Positions 1 to 9,390 are shown, counted from the first letter of the stretch. The stretch is DNA of 64,000 nucleotides from Bradyrhizobium amphicarpaeae (GCF_002266435.3 NZ_CP029426.2:2944001-3008000), one strand, 5' to 3'. Notes: generated by a model not told the origin, from the sequence alone. Made by a program: numbers and translations.

Positions 1-32
1 TCCAAGGAAGGAACAACCTGGGAGATCGCGCG

Positions 33-146
33 ATGACCCGGCCCGACACGCCTTTCCCGCGGCACTGGCTCTATTACATCGCGCTGAAGATCGCGCTGCT
101 CGCGGGCGCGGTGGCGCTGGTGCTCAAGCTCTATGGGATGTGGTAA
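33..146 (+). CDS. small single-span membrane protein (37 aa)
   Basis: This short frame encodes a basic, aromatic N-terminus followed by one hydrophobic segment (about residues 14-33, rich in Ala, Leu and Val) and a short tail ending in GMW. A GGGAG ribosome-binding site lies 8 bases before the ATG. The stop codon sits six bases before the ATG of the following acetyltransferase, so the two are probably co-transcribed. I do not recognise a family; the only supported statement is that it would be a tiny inner-membrane protein. Start, binding site and spacing make it credible despite its size. Confidence 0.6.
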   Translation: MTRPDTPFPRHWLYYIALKIALLAGAVALVLKLYGMW

Positions 147-151
147 GGACG

Positions 152-643
152 ATGGCACAAGCACACCCAAAGCCCGGCCTGCGGCCGTTCCTGCCCGATG
201 ACGTGCCGGTGCTCGCCGCGATCTTCGCCGCCAGCATCGAGGAACTGACCGGCGACGACTATAGCGAGGCGCAGCAGCAGGCCTGGATGGAGGCGGCGGA
301 CAGCGAAGAGTTCGGCAAGCATCTCGCGTCCGACCTGACGCTGATCGCGACGCTCGAGGGATCGCCGGTCGGCTTTGCATCGCTGCGCGGCGCCGATCAC
401 ATTCGCATGCTCTATGTGCATCCGGCCGTCAGCGGGCAGGGTATCGCGGCCATGCTGACTGACGCGTTGGAGAAGCTTGCCGGCGGCCGTGGCGCTGCAG
501 CGCTCACGGTCGATGCCAGTGACACCGCCCAAGGCTTTTTCGCCAAGCGCGGCTACGTCGCCATGCAGCGCAACAGCATCACCGTCAACGACGAGTGGCT
601 GGCCAACACGACCATGAAGAAGACGCTCGGAGCGGGGCAATGA
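152..643 (+). CDS. GNAT-family N-acetyltransferase
   Basis: The 163-residue protein has the GNAT layout: an N-terminal LRPFLPDDVPVLAAIF strand-helix, a central strand ending RMLYVHP, then the acetyl-CoA pyrophosphate loop region SGQGIAAML, and a C-terminal FFAKRGYVA segment typical of the fold's last helix and strand. It should transfer an acetyl group from acetyl-CoA to an amine; the substrate cannot be read from sequence. I chose the ATG at 152 over an in-frame GTG at 140, because the GTG would overlap the preceding stop. Its stop overlaps the cimA start (ATGA), so the two genes are translationally coupled. Confidence 0.85.
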   Translation: MAQAHPKPGLRPFLPDDVPVLAAIFAASIEELTGDDYSEAQQQAWMEAADSEEFGKHLASDLTLIATLEGSPVGFASLRGADHIRMLYVHPAVSGQGIAAMLTDALEKLAGGRGAAALTVDASDTAQGFFAKRGYVAMQRNSITVNDEWLANTTMKKTLGAGQ

Positions 644-2238
644 GCAAGGAGCGCCTTTATCTGTTCGACACCACGCTGCGCGACGGCGCACAGACCAACG
701 GCGTCGATTTCACGCTGGCCGACAAGCAGGTCATCGCGGCGATGCTCGATGACCTCGGCATCGATTATGTCGAGGGCGGCTATCCCGGCGCCAATCCGAC
801 CGACACCGAGTTTTTCGGCACAAAGCCGGAGTTCAAGCATGCACGCTTCACGGCGTTCGGCATGACCCGACGGGCCGGACGCTCGGTCTCGAACGATCCC
901 GGCGTGGCCGGGCTCCTGGCAGCGAAGGCCGACGCGATCTGCTTCGTGGCAAAGGCATCCGCCTATCAGGTGCGCGTCGCGCTGGAGACGACGAAGGAGG
1001 AAAACTTCGCCTCCATCCGCGACAGCGTCGCAGCGGCGAAGGCCGCCGGCCGCGAGGTCATGCTCGACTGCGAGCATTTCTTCGACGGCTACAAGGAAGA
1101 TTCGAGCTTCGCGCTCGCTTGCGCGAAAGCCGCCTATGAGGCCGGCGCGCGCTGGGTGGTGCTGTGCGACACCAATGGCGGCACCATGCCCGACGAGGTC
1201 GAGGCCATCGTCACTGAAGTGACGAAGCACATCCCCGGCGATCATGTCGGCATCCACGCCCATAACGACACCGAGCAGGCGGTGGCCAATTCGCTCGCTG
1301 CGGTGCGTGCCGGCGCGCGGCAGATCCAGGGCACGCTGAACGGCCTCGGCGAGCGCTGCGGCAACGCCAATCTCTGCTCGCTGATCCCGACGCTGAAATT
1401 GAAGAAGGACTTTGCCGACACCTTCGAGATCGGCGTCACGGCCGAGAAGCTGGCGACGCTGGTCAAGGTCTCGCGCACGCTCGACGACATGCTCAATCGC
1501 GTGCCGAACCGGCACGCTCCCTACGTCGGCGAGAGCGCCTTCGTCACCAAGACCGGCATTCATGCCTCCGCGGTGCTGAAGGACCCGCAGACCTACGAGC
1601 ACGTGCTGCCGGAGACGGTCGGCAACCACCGCAAGGTACTGGTTTCGGACCAGGCCGGACGTTCCAACGTCATCGCCGAGCTCGACCGGGCCGGCATTCC
1701 CTACGAGAAGAGCGATCCGAAGCTGACGCGCCTCGTCGAGGAATTGAAGGAGCGTGAGGCCGCCGGCTACGCTTACGAATCCGCCAACGCCTCGTTCGAG
1801 CTGCTGGCGCGCCGCACGCTCGGCAAGGTGCCGCATTATTTCGAGGTCGAGCAGTTCGACGTCAATGTCGAGCAGCGCTACAACGCGCTCGGCGAACGTG
1901 TCACCGTCGCTTTGGCCGTGGTGAAGGTGGACGTCGCCGGCGAGCATCTGATCTCGGCCGCCGAAGGCAACGGTCCCGTCAACGCGCTCGACCTCGCCAT
2001 GCGCAAGGACCTCGGCAAGTACCAGAAATACATCGAGGGCCTGACGCTGATCGACTACCGCGTGCGTATTCTCAACGGCGGCACCGGCGCAGTCACACGC
2101 GTCCTGATCGAGAGCGAGGACGAGAACGGCGACAGCTGGACCACGGTCGGCGTCTCCCCCAACATCATCGACGCCTCGTTCCAGGCGCTGATGGATTCGG
2201 TGATCTACAAGCTCGTGAAGTCGGGCGCGCCGGCGTAG
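640..2238 (+). CDS. cimA: citramalate synthase (LeuA family)
   Basis: CimA condenses pyruvate with acetyl-CoA to (R)-citramalate, a threonine-independent entry to isoleucine synthesis. The 532-residue protein opens with the HMGL-type TIM barrel (LYLFDTTLRDGAQ, the metal- and substrate-binding DTTLRDG motif). It carries the GIHAHNDTEQAVANS metal-ligand motif near residue 205 and the GLGERCGNAN motif. The C-terminal region (from about 390) is the LeuA-type allosteric domain. Length and motifs fit the long citramalate synthase branch rather than 2-isopropylmalate synthase; that distinction rests on overall resemblance. The ATG at 640 is preferred over upstream in-frame starts because it overlaps the previous stop. 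Confidence 0.92.
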   Translation: MSKERLYLFDTTLRDGAQTNGVDFTLADKQVIAAMLDDLGIDYVEGGYPGANPTDTEFFGTKPEFKHARFTAFGMTRRAGRSVSNDPGVAGLLAAKADAICFVAKASAYQVRVALETTKEENFASIRDSVAAAKAAGREVMLDCEHFFDGYKEDSSFALACAKAAYEAGARWVVLCDTNGGTMPDEVEAIVTEVTKHIPGDHVGIHAHNDTEQAVANSLAAVRAGARQIQGTLNGLGERCGNANLCSLIPTLKLKKDFADTFEIGVTAEKLATLVKVSRTLDDMLNRVPNRHAPYVGESAFVTKTGIHASAVLKDPQTYEHVLPETVGNHRKVLVSDQAGRSNVIAELDRAGIPYEKSDPKLTRLVEELKEREAAGYAYESANASFELLARRTLGKVPHYFEVEQFDVNVEQRYNALGERVTVALAVVKVDVAGEHLISAAEGNGPVNALDLAMRKDLGKYQKYIEGLTLIDYRVRILNGGTGAVTRVLIESEDENGDSWTTVGVSPNIIDASFQALMDSVIYKLVKSGAPA

Positions 2239-2284
2239 ACAAAATGTAGCCCGGGCTACGGCAGATCGAGGAGGGTGCACACAC

Positions 2285-2662
2285 ATGATCGACCACATCT
2301 CCGTCGGCGTCAGCGATCTCGATCGCGCCGCGAAATTCTACGAGGCCACGCTCGCCGCCATCGGCCTTTTGCGCCTCGTCACGCGGCCGCGCACGGTCGG
2401 CTTCGGCAAGGCCTATCCGGAATTCTGGATCAATCTGCGCGAGGCCATGCCGCCGGTAGCCCCCGAAAGCGGCGTGCATATCTGCCTTCGGGCGAAGACG
2501 ACAAGCGAGGTCGATGCGTTTCACGCCGCAGCGCTGTCCGCCGGCGGCGCCTCGGACGGTGCGCCCGGCATCCGTCCGCATGACCGCGTGCGCTATTACG
2601 CGGCCTTCGTCACCGACCCAGATGGTAATCGGATCGAGGCGGTGACGTTTCCTGCGGACTAG
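2285..2662 (+). CDS. VOC (glyoxalase/extradiol-fold) family protein
   Basis: A 125-residue single-domain protein begins MIDHISVGVSDLDRAAKFY, the classic first beta-alpha unit of the vicinal oxygen chelate fold. It ends DPDGNRIEAVTF, the last strand carrying the conserved metal-ligand glutamate; His3 could be the partner ligand. Such small VOC proteins include glyoxalases, resistance proteins and isomerases, and the substrate is not evident. A GAGGAGGG ribosome-binding site lies 9 bases before the ATG. The gene is convergent with the LOG-family gene and their ends overlap by four bases. A perfect 14-bp palindrome (GTAGCCCGGGCTAC) precedes it, without a T-run. Confidence 0.85.
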   Translation: MIDHISVGVSDLDRAAKFYEATLAAIGLLRLVTRPRTVGFGKAYPEFWINLREAMPPVAPESGVHICLRAKTTSEVDAFHAAALSAGGASDGAPGIRPHDRVRYYAAFVTDPDGNRIEAVTFPAD

Positions 2663-3264
2663 AGCTTGCGCGCCACTTCCGGCGCAAGATCGCGCTGGCC
2701 GTCGGGAATCTGCGCAGCCGCGGCGCGCAGCCGTGGGACGATCTCCTCGACCTTGTCCGCTTTCAGGATATCGACGGAAAGTCCGGCCCGGATGAACTGG
2801 GTCTGGCGCATGTGGGACACCAGAGAGAACAGCGGCTCCCAGAAATTGTCCACATTGGCGAGCAGCACCGGCTTGGCGTGACGGCCGAGCTGCTGCCAGG
2901 TCAACTGCTCGACCAGCTCTTCGAGCGTGCCGAGCCCGCCGGGCAAGGCCACGAAGGCGTCCGAGCGCTCGAACATCAGCCGCTTGCGCTCGTGCATGTC
3001 TGGCGTGACGACCATCTCCTGCACCCGCGTCAGCGCGTTCTCGCGCATCCGCAGGAAGTCAGGGATGATGCCGGTGACGGTGCCGCCGTGATCCAGCACC
3101 GAGGTTGCGACCGCCCCCATCAGGCCAAGCGAGCCGCCGCCATAGACGAGGCGGATCTTATTGTCCGCCAGCGATTTGCCAAGCGCCTTTGCCGCTTCGA
3201 TGAAGTTGGGATTGGTTCCGGGGCCGGAGCCGCAATAGACGCAGACGGTTTTGATCGTGCTCAT
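2659..3264 (-). CDS. LOG family protein (cytokinin riboside 5'-monophosphate phosphoribohydrolase type)
   Basis: LOG-family enzymes hydrolyse nucleoside 5'-monophosphates, including N6-modified adenosine monophosphates, to release the base and ribose 5-phosphate. The protein (about 201 residues) starts with TVCVYCGSGPG, contains LVYGGGSLGLMG and the diagnostic PGGLGTLEELVEQLTW motif (PGGxGTxxE), and is the normal length for the family. I chose ATG at 3264 (MSTIKTVC); an ATG nine bases upstream (3273) is also in frame. It is a single gene on the minus strand between plus-strand neighbours. In plant-associated bacteria the family may contribute to cytokinin pools, but nothing here shows that. 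Confidence 0.9.
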   Translation of the reverse strand: MSTIKTVCVYCGSGPGTNPNFIEAAKALGKSLADNKIRLVYGGGSLGLMGAVATSVLDHGGTVTGIIPDFLRMRENALTRVQEMVVTPDMHERKRLMFERSDAFVALPGGLGTLEELVEQLTWQQLGRHAKPVLLANVDNFWEPLFSLVSHMRQTQFIRAGLSVDILKADKVEEIVPRLRAAAAQIPDGQRDLAPEVARKL

Positions 3265-3465
3265 TGGTGCCATGATGCATTGCAGCGAACAGGCGTCAAG
3301 CCCAATCGGTGATTCGATACTCTGGGGAATTTACCGGTAAATGGCGACAAACAATCGAAGATTCGCCATCTGGCGGGGTGCGTTGACATCGGGAAGGCTC
3401 TATATGACGGACGAAAATCGTTAATCGCAGCGACGCCCGCATCCGGCGGGCTTTCAGGCTTTTTG

Positions 3466-5421
3466 ATGGACCGACCTCAACCGTTCGACGGCGCCGACGT
3501 TCCCAACCCCGCCGGCGGTCCGCCGGAGCGGGCGACGCTGATGGGCACGCTGGCGCATCTGTGGCCCTATATCTGGCCGGGCGACCGCGTCGACCTGAAG
3601 ATGCGCGTGGTGTGGTCGCTCGTACTGCTGCTCGCTGCCAAGCTGATCACGCTGACGGTGCCGTTCAGCTTCAAATGGGCGACCGATGCGCTGACCGGCG
3701 CCAACACGGCGCCGGTGCAGGCGGACAATTGGCACCTCTGGGTGATCGCCTCGCCGCTGCTGCTGACCGCGAGCTACGGTGTGATGCGCGTCCTGATGGC
3801 GCTGCTGACCCAATGGCGCGACGGCATCTTTGCGCGCGTCGCCATGCATGCGGTGCGCAAGCTCGCCACCATCACCTTCATCCACATGCACGAGCTGTCG
3901 TTGCGCTTTCACCTCGAGCGCAAGACCGGCGGCCTGACGCGCGTGCTCGAGCGTGGCCGCGAGGGCATCGAGGTCATCGTGCGCATGGTGATCCTGCAGC
4001 TGATCCCGACCATCGTCGAGGTCACTCTGCTGATGGCGGTGCTGCTCTGGCAATTCGACTGGCGCTACGTGGTCGCGACCCTGATCACGGTCACGCTCTA
4101 CATGTACTACACCTACATCGCGACCGAGTGGCGGATCGGCATCCGCCGCAAGATGAACGATTCCGACACCGAGGCGAACACCAAGGCGATCGACTCGTTG
4201 CTCAACTACGAAACCGTGAAGTATTTCAGCGCCGAGGCGCGCGAGGCGCAGCGCTACGACAAGTCGGTCGCGCGCTACGAGGAGGCGAGCGTCCACAGCT
4301 ACACCTCGCTCGCGGTGCTCAACACCGGCCAGGCCGTGATCTTCACGCTGGGGCTGACCGCGACCATGCTGATGTGCGCGATCGGCGTGCGCAACGGCAC
4401 CAACACGGTCGGCGATTTCGTGCTTGTCAACGCCATGATGATCCAGCTTTACCAGCCCCTGAATTTCATGGGCATGGTCTATCGCGAGATCAAGCAGGCG
4501 ATCATCGACATCGAGAAGATGTTCAACGTCCTCGGCCGCGAAGCCGAAATCAAGGATGTGCCCGATGCGAAGCCGCTGGTGGTCTCCGCCGGCAATGTGC
4601 GCTTCGAGGACGTGCGCTTTGCCTATGAGCCGGCGCGGCCGATCCTGAAAGGCATCAGCTTCGAGGTGCCGGCCGGCAAGACGGTCGCGATCGTCGGCCC
4701 GTCGGGTGCGGGCAAGTCGACCATCTCGCGGCTCCTGTTCCGTCTCTACGACATCTCCGGCGGCAGGATCCTGATCGACGGCCAGGACATTCGCGAGGTC
4801 ACGCAGGCCAGCTTGCGCGCCTCGATCGGCATGGTGCCGCAGGACACCGTGCTGTTCAACGACACCATCCGCTACAACATCCGCTACGGTCGCTGGGACG
4901 CCGACGACGCCGAAGTCGAAGAGGCGGCGCAGCTGGCACAGATCGACCATTTCATCCGCATGGCGCCGAAGGGCTACGAGACCCAGGTCGGCGAACGCGG
5001 GCTGAAACTGTCGGGCGGCGAGAAGCAGCGCGTCGCGATCGCGCGCACGGTCTTGAAGGCGCCGCCGATCCTGGTGCTGGACGAGGCGACTTCGGCGCTC
5101 GATACCCATACTGAGCACGAGATCCAGGGCGCGCTCGACCGCGTGGCGAAGAACCGCACGTCGCTGGTGATCGCGCACCGGCTTTCGACCATCGTCGGGG
5201 CCGACGAGATCATCGTGCTGGACCAGGGCCGCATCGCCGAGCGGGGGACTCACGCCCAGCTGCTCGCGCATGGCGGTCTCTATGCCAGCATGTGGAACAG
5301 GCAGCGTGAAGCCGAGGCGGCCCGCGAGAAACTGGCCAAGATGGCCGATACCAGCGAGGCGCCCAACCGGGAGCCGCCGCCGGTCGACGACGCCCTGACG
5401 GCGCCTGCGGCAGCGGAGTGA
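3466..5421 (+). CDS. Atm1/HMT1-type ABC exporter (fused membrane and ATPase domains)
   Basis: This 651-residue half-transporter has an N-terminal six-helix exporter domain (about residues 40-340) and a C-terminal nucleotide-binding domain. That domain has Walker A GPSGAGKST, signature LSGGEKQRVAIAR, Walker B ILVLDEATSALD and switch His in VIAHRLST. The membrane domain contains the NYETVKYFSAE segment typical of Atm1/ABCB7 exporters of glutathione-linked sulfur or metal species. It would act as an inner-membrane homodimer. The ATG at 3466 follows an in-frame TTG at 3463. The C-terminal tail is Pro/Ala rich. Substrate assignment is by family only. Confidence 0.88.
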   Translation: MDRPQPFDGADVPNPAGGPPERATLMGTLAHLWPYIWPGDRVDLKMRVVWSLVLLLAAKLITLTVPFSFKWATDALTGANTAPVQADNWHLWVIASPLLLTASYGVMRVLMALLTQWRDGIFARVAMHAVRKLATITFIHMHELSLRFHLERKTGGLTRVLERGREGIEVIVRMVILQLIPTIVEVTLLMAVLLWQFDWRYVVATLITVTLYMYYTYIATEWRIGIRRKMNDSDTEANTKAIDSLLNYETVKYFSAEAREAQRYDKSVARYEEASVHSYTSLAVLNTGQAVIFTLGLTATMLMCAIGVRNGTNTVGDFVLVNAMMIQLYQPLNFMGMVYREIKQAIIDIEKMFNVLGREAEIKDVPDAKPLVVSAGNVRFEDVRFAYEPARPILKGISFEVPAGKTVAIVGPSGAGKSTISRLLFRLYDISGGRILIDGQDIREVTQASLRASIGMVPQDTVLFNDTIRYNIRYGRWDADDAEVEEAAQLAQIDHFIRMAPKGYETQVGERGLKLSGGEKQRVAIARTVLKAPPILVLDEATSALDTHTEHEIQGALDRVAKNRTSLVIAHRLSTIVGADEIIVLDQGRIAERGTHAQLLAHGGLYASMWNRQREAEAAREKLAKMADTSEAPNREPPPVDDALTAPAAAE

Positions 5422-5499
5422 CCTTGTCTCCGGTCCCAACTCTGGCCTAAACAGGCCCGCGCGAAGATCCGCGCCTTTAACCCCCAGCGGCAGATAGCG

Positions 5500-6198
5500 A
5501 TGTCCATTCTCGATTCGATCCAGCGTCAGATCCCGCCGATCCACAAGGAGGGCTATCCCTTCATTGGCGGCTTTGCGCTGGCAAGCCTCGTCCTGTTCTG
5601 GCTGTGGTCGCCTCTGGGGTGGATCGGCACGATCCTGACCGTGTGGTGCGCGCTGTTCTTCCGCGACCCCGTTCGTGTGACGCCGGTGCGCGAGGGGCTT
5701 GTGGTGTCGCCGGCCGACGGCCGCGTCTCGATGATCACCATGGCGCTGCCGCCGGCCGAGCTCGGGCTCGGCGACAGGCCACTGCCGCGCATCTCGGTGT
5801 TCATGAGCGTGTTCAACTGTCACGTGAACCGCGCTCCGGTCGCGGGCAGGGTGGACCGCATCGCCTACCGGCCCGGCCTTTTCATCAATGCCGAGCTCGA
5901 CAAGGCCAGCGAAGACAATGAGCGCAACTCGCTGGTGATCTCGACGCCGACGGCGCGGATCGGCGTGGTGCAGATCGCAGGGCTCGTCGCCAAGCGCATC
6001 GTCTGCTTCGTCAGGGAGGGCCAGGCGATCGGCGCGGGCGAGCGCTTCGGCCTGATCCGGTTCGGCTCCCGGCTCGATGTCTATCTGCCTGTGGGGACCA
6101 AGGCGCTGGTCTCGGAAGGGCAGACCGCGATCGCCGGCGAGACGATCTTGGCCGATCTTGCCGGAGACGACCCCAGCCGCGCCTTCCGCGCCAATTAA
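5500..6198 (+). CDS. psd: phosphatidylserine decarboxylase (short, Psd-A type)
   Basis: This enzyme decarboxylates phosphatidylserine to phosphatidylethanolamine at the inner membrane. The 232-residue protein has an N-terminal hydrophobic stretch ([19 protein letters not shown]), the VSPADGRV motif, the [14 protein letters not shown] segment, and near the C-terminus [11 protein letters not shown]. The Gly-Ser there is the self-cleavage site that makes the pyruvoyl group. It is short compared with the E. coli enzyme, as expected of the Psd-A class. It lies directly upstream of pssA, which makes its substrate, so the pair forms a phospholipid operon. The ribosome-binding site is weak. Confidence 0.93.
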   Translation: MSILDSIQRQIPPIHKEGYPFIGGFALASLVLFWLWSPLGWIGTILTVWCALFFRDPVRVTPVREGLVVSPADGRVSMITMALPPAELGLGDRPLPRISVFMSVFNCHVNRAPVAGRVDRIAYRPGLFINAELDKASEDNERNSLVISTPTARIGVVQIAGLVAKRIVCFVREGQAIGAGERFGLIRFGSRLDVYLPVGTKALVSEGQTAIAGETILADLAGDDPSRAFRAN

Positions 6199-6278
6199 CC
6201 AGGTCGGTGGGGGCCTTCCGCCGCAATGGCGGAGGGGGACGCGGCTTGCTATATCTCGCCTCGAGGTGAGGATCCGCG

Positions 6279-7160
6279 ATGACGCCCTATGACTTCAAAG
6301 ACCCCGATACGCGCCGCCGGCGGTTCCGCCCGATTCCGGTGCGGATGCTGGTGCCCAACGTCATCACGCTGCTGGCGATCTGCGCCGGCCTGACCTCGAT
6401 CCGCCTGTCGATCGAGGGGCGGATGTCGCTCGCCGTCTACGCCATCGTTTTCGCGGCCGCCCTCGACGGCATCGACGGCCGCGTCGCGCGCATGATCAAG
6501 GGCCAGTCCAAGTTCGGCGCCGAGCTCGACAGCCTCGCCGATTTCGTCAATTTCGGCGTCGCGCCCGCCCTGATGCTGTATTTCTGGCAGCTGCACGAGC
6601 TCGGCAATGCCGGCTGGATCGCCGCCATGGTGTTTGCGATTTCCGGCGGCCTGCGTCTGGCGCGCTTCAATGCCACCATGGACGATCCGAACAAGCCGGC
6701 CTTCGCTGCCAATTTCTTCACCGGCGTGCCGGCGCCGGCCGGCGCGATCACCGTGCTGCTGCCGATCTATGTCGCGTTCCTCGATCTCGGCCGCTGGCCC
6801 GCCGCGATGACGGCAGCCTATACCCTGCTGATCGGCTTCCTGATGGTGTCGCGACTGCCGGTGTTCTCCGGCAAGACCAAGCGCATGCGCGTGCCGCCCG
6901 AACTGGTGCTGCCGGCGTTCGTCGCGGTGGTCGTCTTCATCGCGCTGCTGATCGCCTATCCCTGGCATGTGCTGTCGATCGGCACGGCGCTGTATCTTCT
7001 CGCCTTGCCGCTCGGCTACAAATCCTATCGCGACCAGGCGCGCGCATTGCAGGCCACCGCACCGTCGGGAGGCGAGGTCACCTCGCCACCGTCGGCACCG
7101 ACGCTGGCGAACTTGTCGGAGCCGCCGCAGGACGACGACCGGCCCGGGAGGCTGCACTGA
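6279..7160 (+). CDS. pssA: CDP-diacylglycerol-serine O-phosphatidyltransferase
   Basis: PssA joins CDP-diacylglycerol and serine to form phosphatidylserine, which Psd next door decarboxylates. The 293-residue membrane protein carries the CDP-alcohol phosphatidyltransferase signature spread over DGIDGRVAR and GAELDSLAD (residues about 64-92), with the four aspartates in the usual spacing. It has roughly eight hydrophobic segments. GAGGTGAGGA lies just ahead of the ATG. The C-terminal 35 residues are Pro/Ser rich and probably cytoplasmic. Gap to psd is 80 bases. Confidence 0.93.
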   Translation: MTPYDFKDPDTRRRRFRPIPVRMLVPNVITLLAICAGLTSIRLSIEGRMSLAVYAIVFAAALDGIDGRVARMIKGQSKFGAELDSLADFVNFGVAPALMLYFWQLHELGNAGWIAAMVFAISGGLRLARFNATMDDPNKPAFAANFFTGVPAPAGAITVLLPIYVAFLDLGRWPAAMTAAYTLLIGFLMVSRLPVFSGKTKRMRVPPELVLPAFVAVVVFIALLIAYPWHVLSIGTALYLLALPLGYKSYRDQARALQATAPSGGEVTSPPSAPTLANLSEPPQDDDRPGRLH

Positions 7161-7282
7161 GCGGCCAGACACGGATATCTGCCATGAGGCCGGCCTGAGT
7201 TGGGTTGAGACCTGATCTCGGCTATATCGCCTTGTGCCGGTGGATCGCGCCAACAGCGACTGCCAATCTGGGAGAGAACGCC

Positions 7283-8002
7283 GTGACTGATAAAGCGACC
7301 GGGCCGCTGCCCGCTTCCGTCCTCGAAGCGCTGGGCCGCTACGACACGCCGACGATCTGCAACGCCATGGAGATCGTGGCGCCCGAGCGCCGGCTGATCG
7401 GCTACACCACCAAGCAACTGGTCTGCCCGTTCCCCGACCTGCCGCCGATCGTCGGCTATGCCCGCACGGTCGCGATCCGCTCGGTGCTGAAATCCTCGCT
7501 GCCCGCCGAAGAGCAGTCGAAGCGCCGGATCGACTATTACGAATATGTCGGCACCGGCCACGGCCCGCGCATCTCGGTGATCCAGGATATCGACGGCCCC
7601 GATGTCGGCTACGGCGCGTTCTGGGGTGAGGTGCAGAGCAACGTGCACAAGGCGCTCGGTTGTCTCGGCGTCATCACCGACGGCTCGATCCGCGACATCC
7701 CGCAATGGGCGCCGGGCTTCCAGGCGCTGGCCGGCTCGATCGGCCCGTCGCATGCCTGGGTGCACGCGGAGAGCTTCGGCGGCGAGGTGCGCGTTGCCGG
7801 CATGACCGTGAAGTCCGACGATCTGATCCACGCCGACCAGCATGGCGCCATCATGATCCCGCTCGACATCGCGGCCAAGCTGCCGGAGGCCGCCGAGCTC
7901 TGCGGCCGCCGCGAGACGCCGATCCTGGAGATCGCCCGCAGTCCCGACTTCTCGCTGGAGAAGCTGAAGGCCGCACTGAAGCGCTCGGCGGAGATTCACT
8001 GA
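7283..8002 (+). CDS. RraA-fold protein (aldolase/demethylmenaquinone-methyltransferase-like family)
   Basis: The 239-residue protein belongs to the RraA fold, shared by RNase E inhibitor RraA and by HMG/CHA aldolases. It has an early DTPTICNAME helix and the conserved Arg-Asp of the active site in TDGSIRDIP. The segment HADQHGAIMIP corresponds to the D(D/Q)xG motif before the last helices. Retention of the R-D pair suggests a metal-dependent lyase rather than an RNase regulator, but no substrate is indicated and no catabolic neighbours are present. I chose the GTG at 7283 because a GGGAGAG ribosome-binding site lies just before it; the frame stays open upstream to 7205. Confidence 0.8.
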   Translation: MTDKATGPLPASVLEALGRYDTPTICNAMEIVAPERRLIGYTTKQLVCPFPDLPPIVGYARTVAIRSVLKSSLPAEEQSKRRIDYYEYVGTGHGPRISVIQDIDGPDVGYGAFWGEVQSNVHKALGCLGVITDGSIRDIPQWAPGFQALAGSIGPSHAWVHAESFGGEVRVAGMTVKSDDLIHADQHGAIMIPLDIAAKLPEAAELCGRRETPILEIARSPDFSLEKLKAALKRSAEIH

Positions 8003-8004
8003 AC

Positions 8005-8316
8005 TTACGGCGATGATGCCTGCCGAGGGCCGCCCTGTTCGGTCAGAAACAGCGCGGCCTGATCGGGCTCACCAAGCACCGCGGCGGCGCACCCGATCAA
8101 GGTGAAGCCGCCTGCGAGATCCCACAGCGTAATGTCGTCTGCGCTGCGGGTGCCCTGAATCAATCGTGCTGCAATCACCGCGAACGCTGCTTCGATAAAG
8201 AGCAAAACGCTGAATGCCGGCAGGACGAGTTCCGGCTCGAGCAGGTGAAGCGCCAGCACCGCCGGCACCGCGGTGAGAAGACCGAACAGCGTCAACATTG
8301 CGATGGCTCCCGCCAT
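8005..8316 (-). CDS. small membrane protein, three predicted spans
   Basis: This 103-residue protein is strongly hydrophobic, with segments at about residues 7-28, 30-50 and 68-83 separated by a short polar loop (QGTRSADDITLWD). I recognise no family. It is convergent with the RraA-fold gene, with only two bases between the stops. The ATG at 8316 is used; an internal ATG at 8298 (MLTLFGLL) has a GGGAG nine bases upstream and is an equally good start. Composition argues that it is a real gene, since antisense shadows here are Arg/His rich rather than hydrophobic. Confidence 0.6.
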   Translation of the reverse strand: MAGAIAMLTLFGLLTAVPAVLALHLLEPELVLPAFSVLLFIEAAFAVIAARLIQGTRSADDITLWDLAGGFTLIGCAAAVLGEPDQAALFLTEQGGPRQASSP

Positions 8317-8593
8317 GGGCCTGCCGCGCTGCTACATGACAGCAAACGATCCACGGCTTCGATGTGGCGCAGGGCCGCAGCCGCAGCGCCCTGTTGCGGT
8401 CGGTATGGTTAGCGAACGGTTGAAATTCCTATCGCCGGGCGGCAATTCGGCGCTCGCAAGCGCGGCTAGCACGCTGTCCGAACTTAACCTTTACGCGGCT
8501 TTAAGGGCGGCGCTCTAGGGTTCCTGATGCGGTTCGGGTTGGGCCGCGCCAGCGGCCAGGATGGCCGTTGTTGCGTACGCGTTGGAGTATGCC

Positions 8594-9367
8594 ATGGACA
8601 TTATGACAGGCGCCGGGCTCGCGGGCGGATTGGCCGTTATTGTGGCCATGGTGCTGATGGGCGGCGATCTGCACATGTTCATCAGTGAACATGCGATGAT
8701 CATCATCTTCGGTGGCTCCGGCGCCGCGACCATGATCCGTTTTCCGCTCTCGGTGCTGATGCACGGCCTGCCGCTCGGAATGAAGTTTGCCTTCACGATG
8801 AGCCGGCTGTCGGCGCATGACCTGGTGGACGAGCTTGCCCGCATCGCCGAGATCGCCCGCAAGCAGGGACCGGTGGGACTGGAAAAGGTCGAGACCGACG
8901 AGCCGTTCCTCGCCAAGGGCATCCGATACGTCGCCGACGGTTACGACCTCGATTTCATCAGAGACAATCTGGAACGCGATCGCGACAATTTCCTGTTGCA
9001 TCTCAACGAAGGCAGCAAGATCTACCGCGCGGTCGGCGACTGCGCGCCCGCGTTCGGCATGATCGGAACGCTGATCGGCATGGTGCAGATGTTCTCGAAC
9101 ATGTCGGATCCCTCCAAGCTCGGCCCCTTCATGGCGACCGCGCTGCTGGCCACGCTCTATGGTGCGCTGGTTGCGAACCTGCTTTGTCTGCCGATCGCCG
9201 ACAAGCTGCACACCAAGCTGATCGACGAGGAAACCAATCGTACGCTGATCATCGACGGCATTCTGATGATCCGCGATTCCAAGAGCCCGACTTTGGTGCG
9301 CGAGATGCTGTTGGCCTATCTGCCCGAGAAGCATCGCCATGCCGAAGGCGAGCCGGTTCCGGCGTAA
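8594..9367 (+). CDS. motA: flagellar motor stator protein MotA
   Basis: MotA and MotB form the proton-driven stator of the flagellar motor. The 257-residue protein has two N-terminal membrane segments, a cytoplasmic loop with the charged region LARIAEIARKQGPVGLE, and two further segments. The third-helix motif is CAPAFGMIGTLIGMVQMF, and the fourth includes MATALLATLYGALVANL, matching the MotA/TolQ/ExbB proton-channel family. GGAG sits six bases before the chosen ATG; an in-frame ATG 33 bases upstream is less likely. It is followed 23 bases later by motB. No other flagellar genes are in the window. Confidence 0.9.
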   Translation: MDIMTGAGLAGGLAVIVAMVLMGGDLHMFISEHAMIIIFGGSGAATMIRFPLSVLMHGLPLGMKFAFTMSRLSAHDLVDELARIAEIARKQGPVGLEKVETDEPFLAKGIRYVADGYDLDFIRDNLERDRDNFLLHLNEGSKIYRAVGDCAPAFGMIGTLIGMVQMFSNMSDPSKLGPFMATALLATLYGALVANLLCLPIADKLHTKLIDEETNRTLIIDGILMIRDSKSPTLVREMLLAYLPEKHRHAEGEPVPA

Positions 9368-9390
9368 CGACTTACGCCGGGGTCTGACCG

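Noticed and set aside
2246-2259. 14-bp perfect palindrome GTAGCCCGGGCTAC
   Set aside because: No T-run follows, so it is not an intrinsic terminator, and it lies in a short gap where no regulator is implied.
553-2298. Long open frame antisense to citramalate synthase
   Set aside because: It is Arg/His/Ala-rich with no motif and mirrors cimA; the same effect gives long antisense frames at 3454-5823, 10557-11963 and 12233-14371. These come from third-position GC bias, not real overlapping genes.
7283-8002. RNase E inhibitor RraA
   Set aside because: The family fold is right, but the protein is longer and keeps the aldolase Arg-Asp pair, so the name would overstate the evidence.
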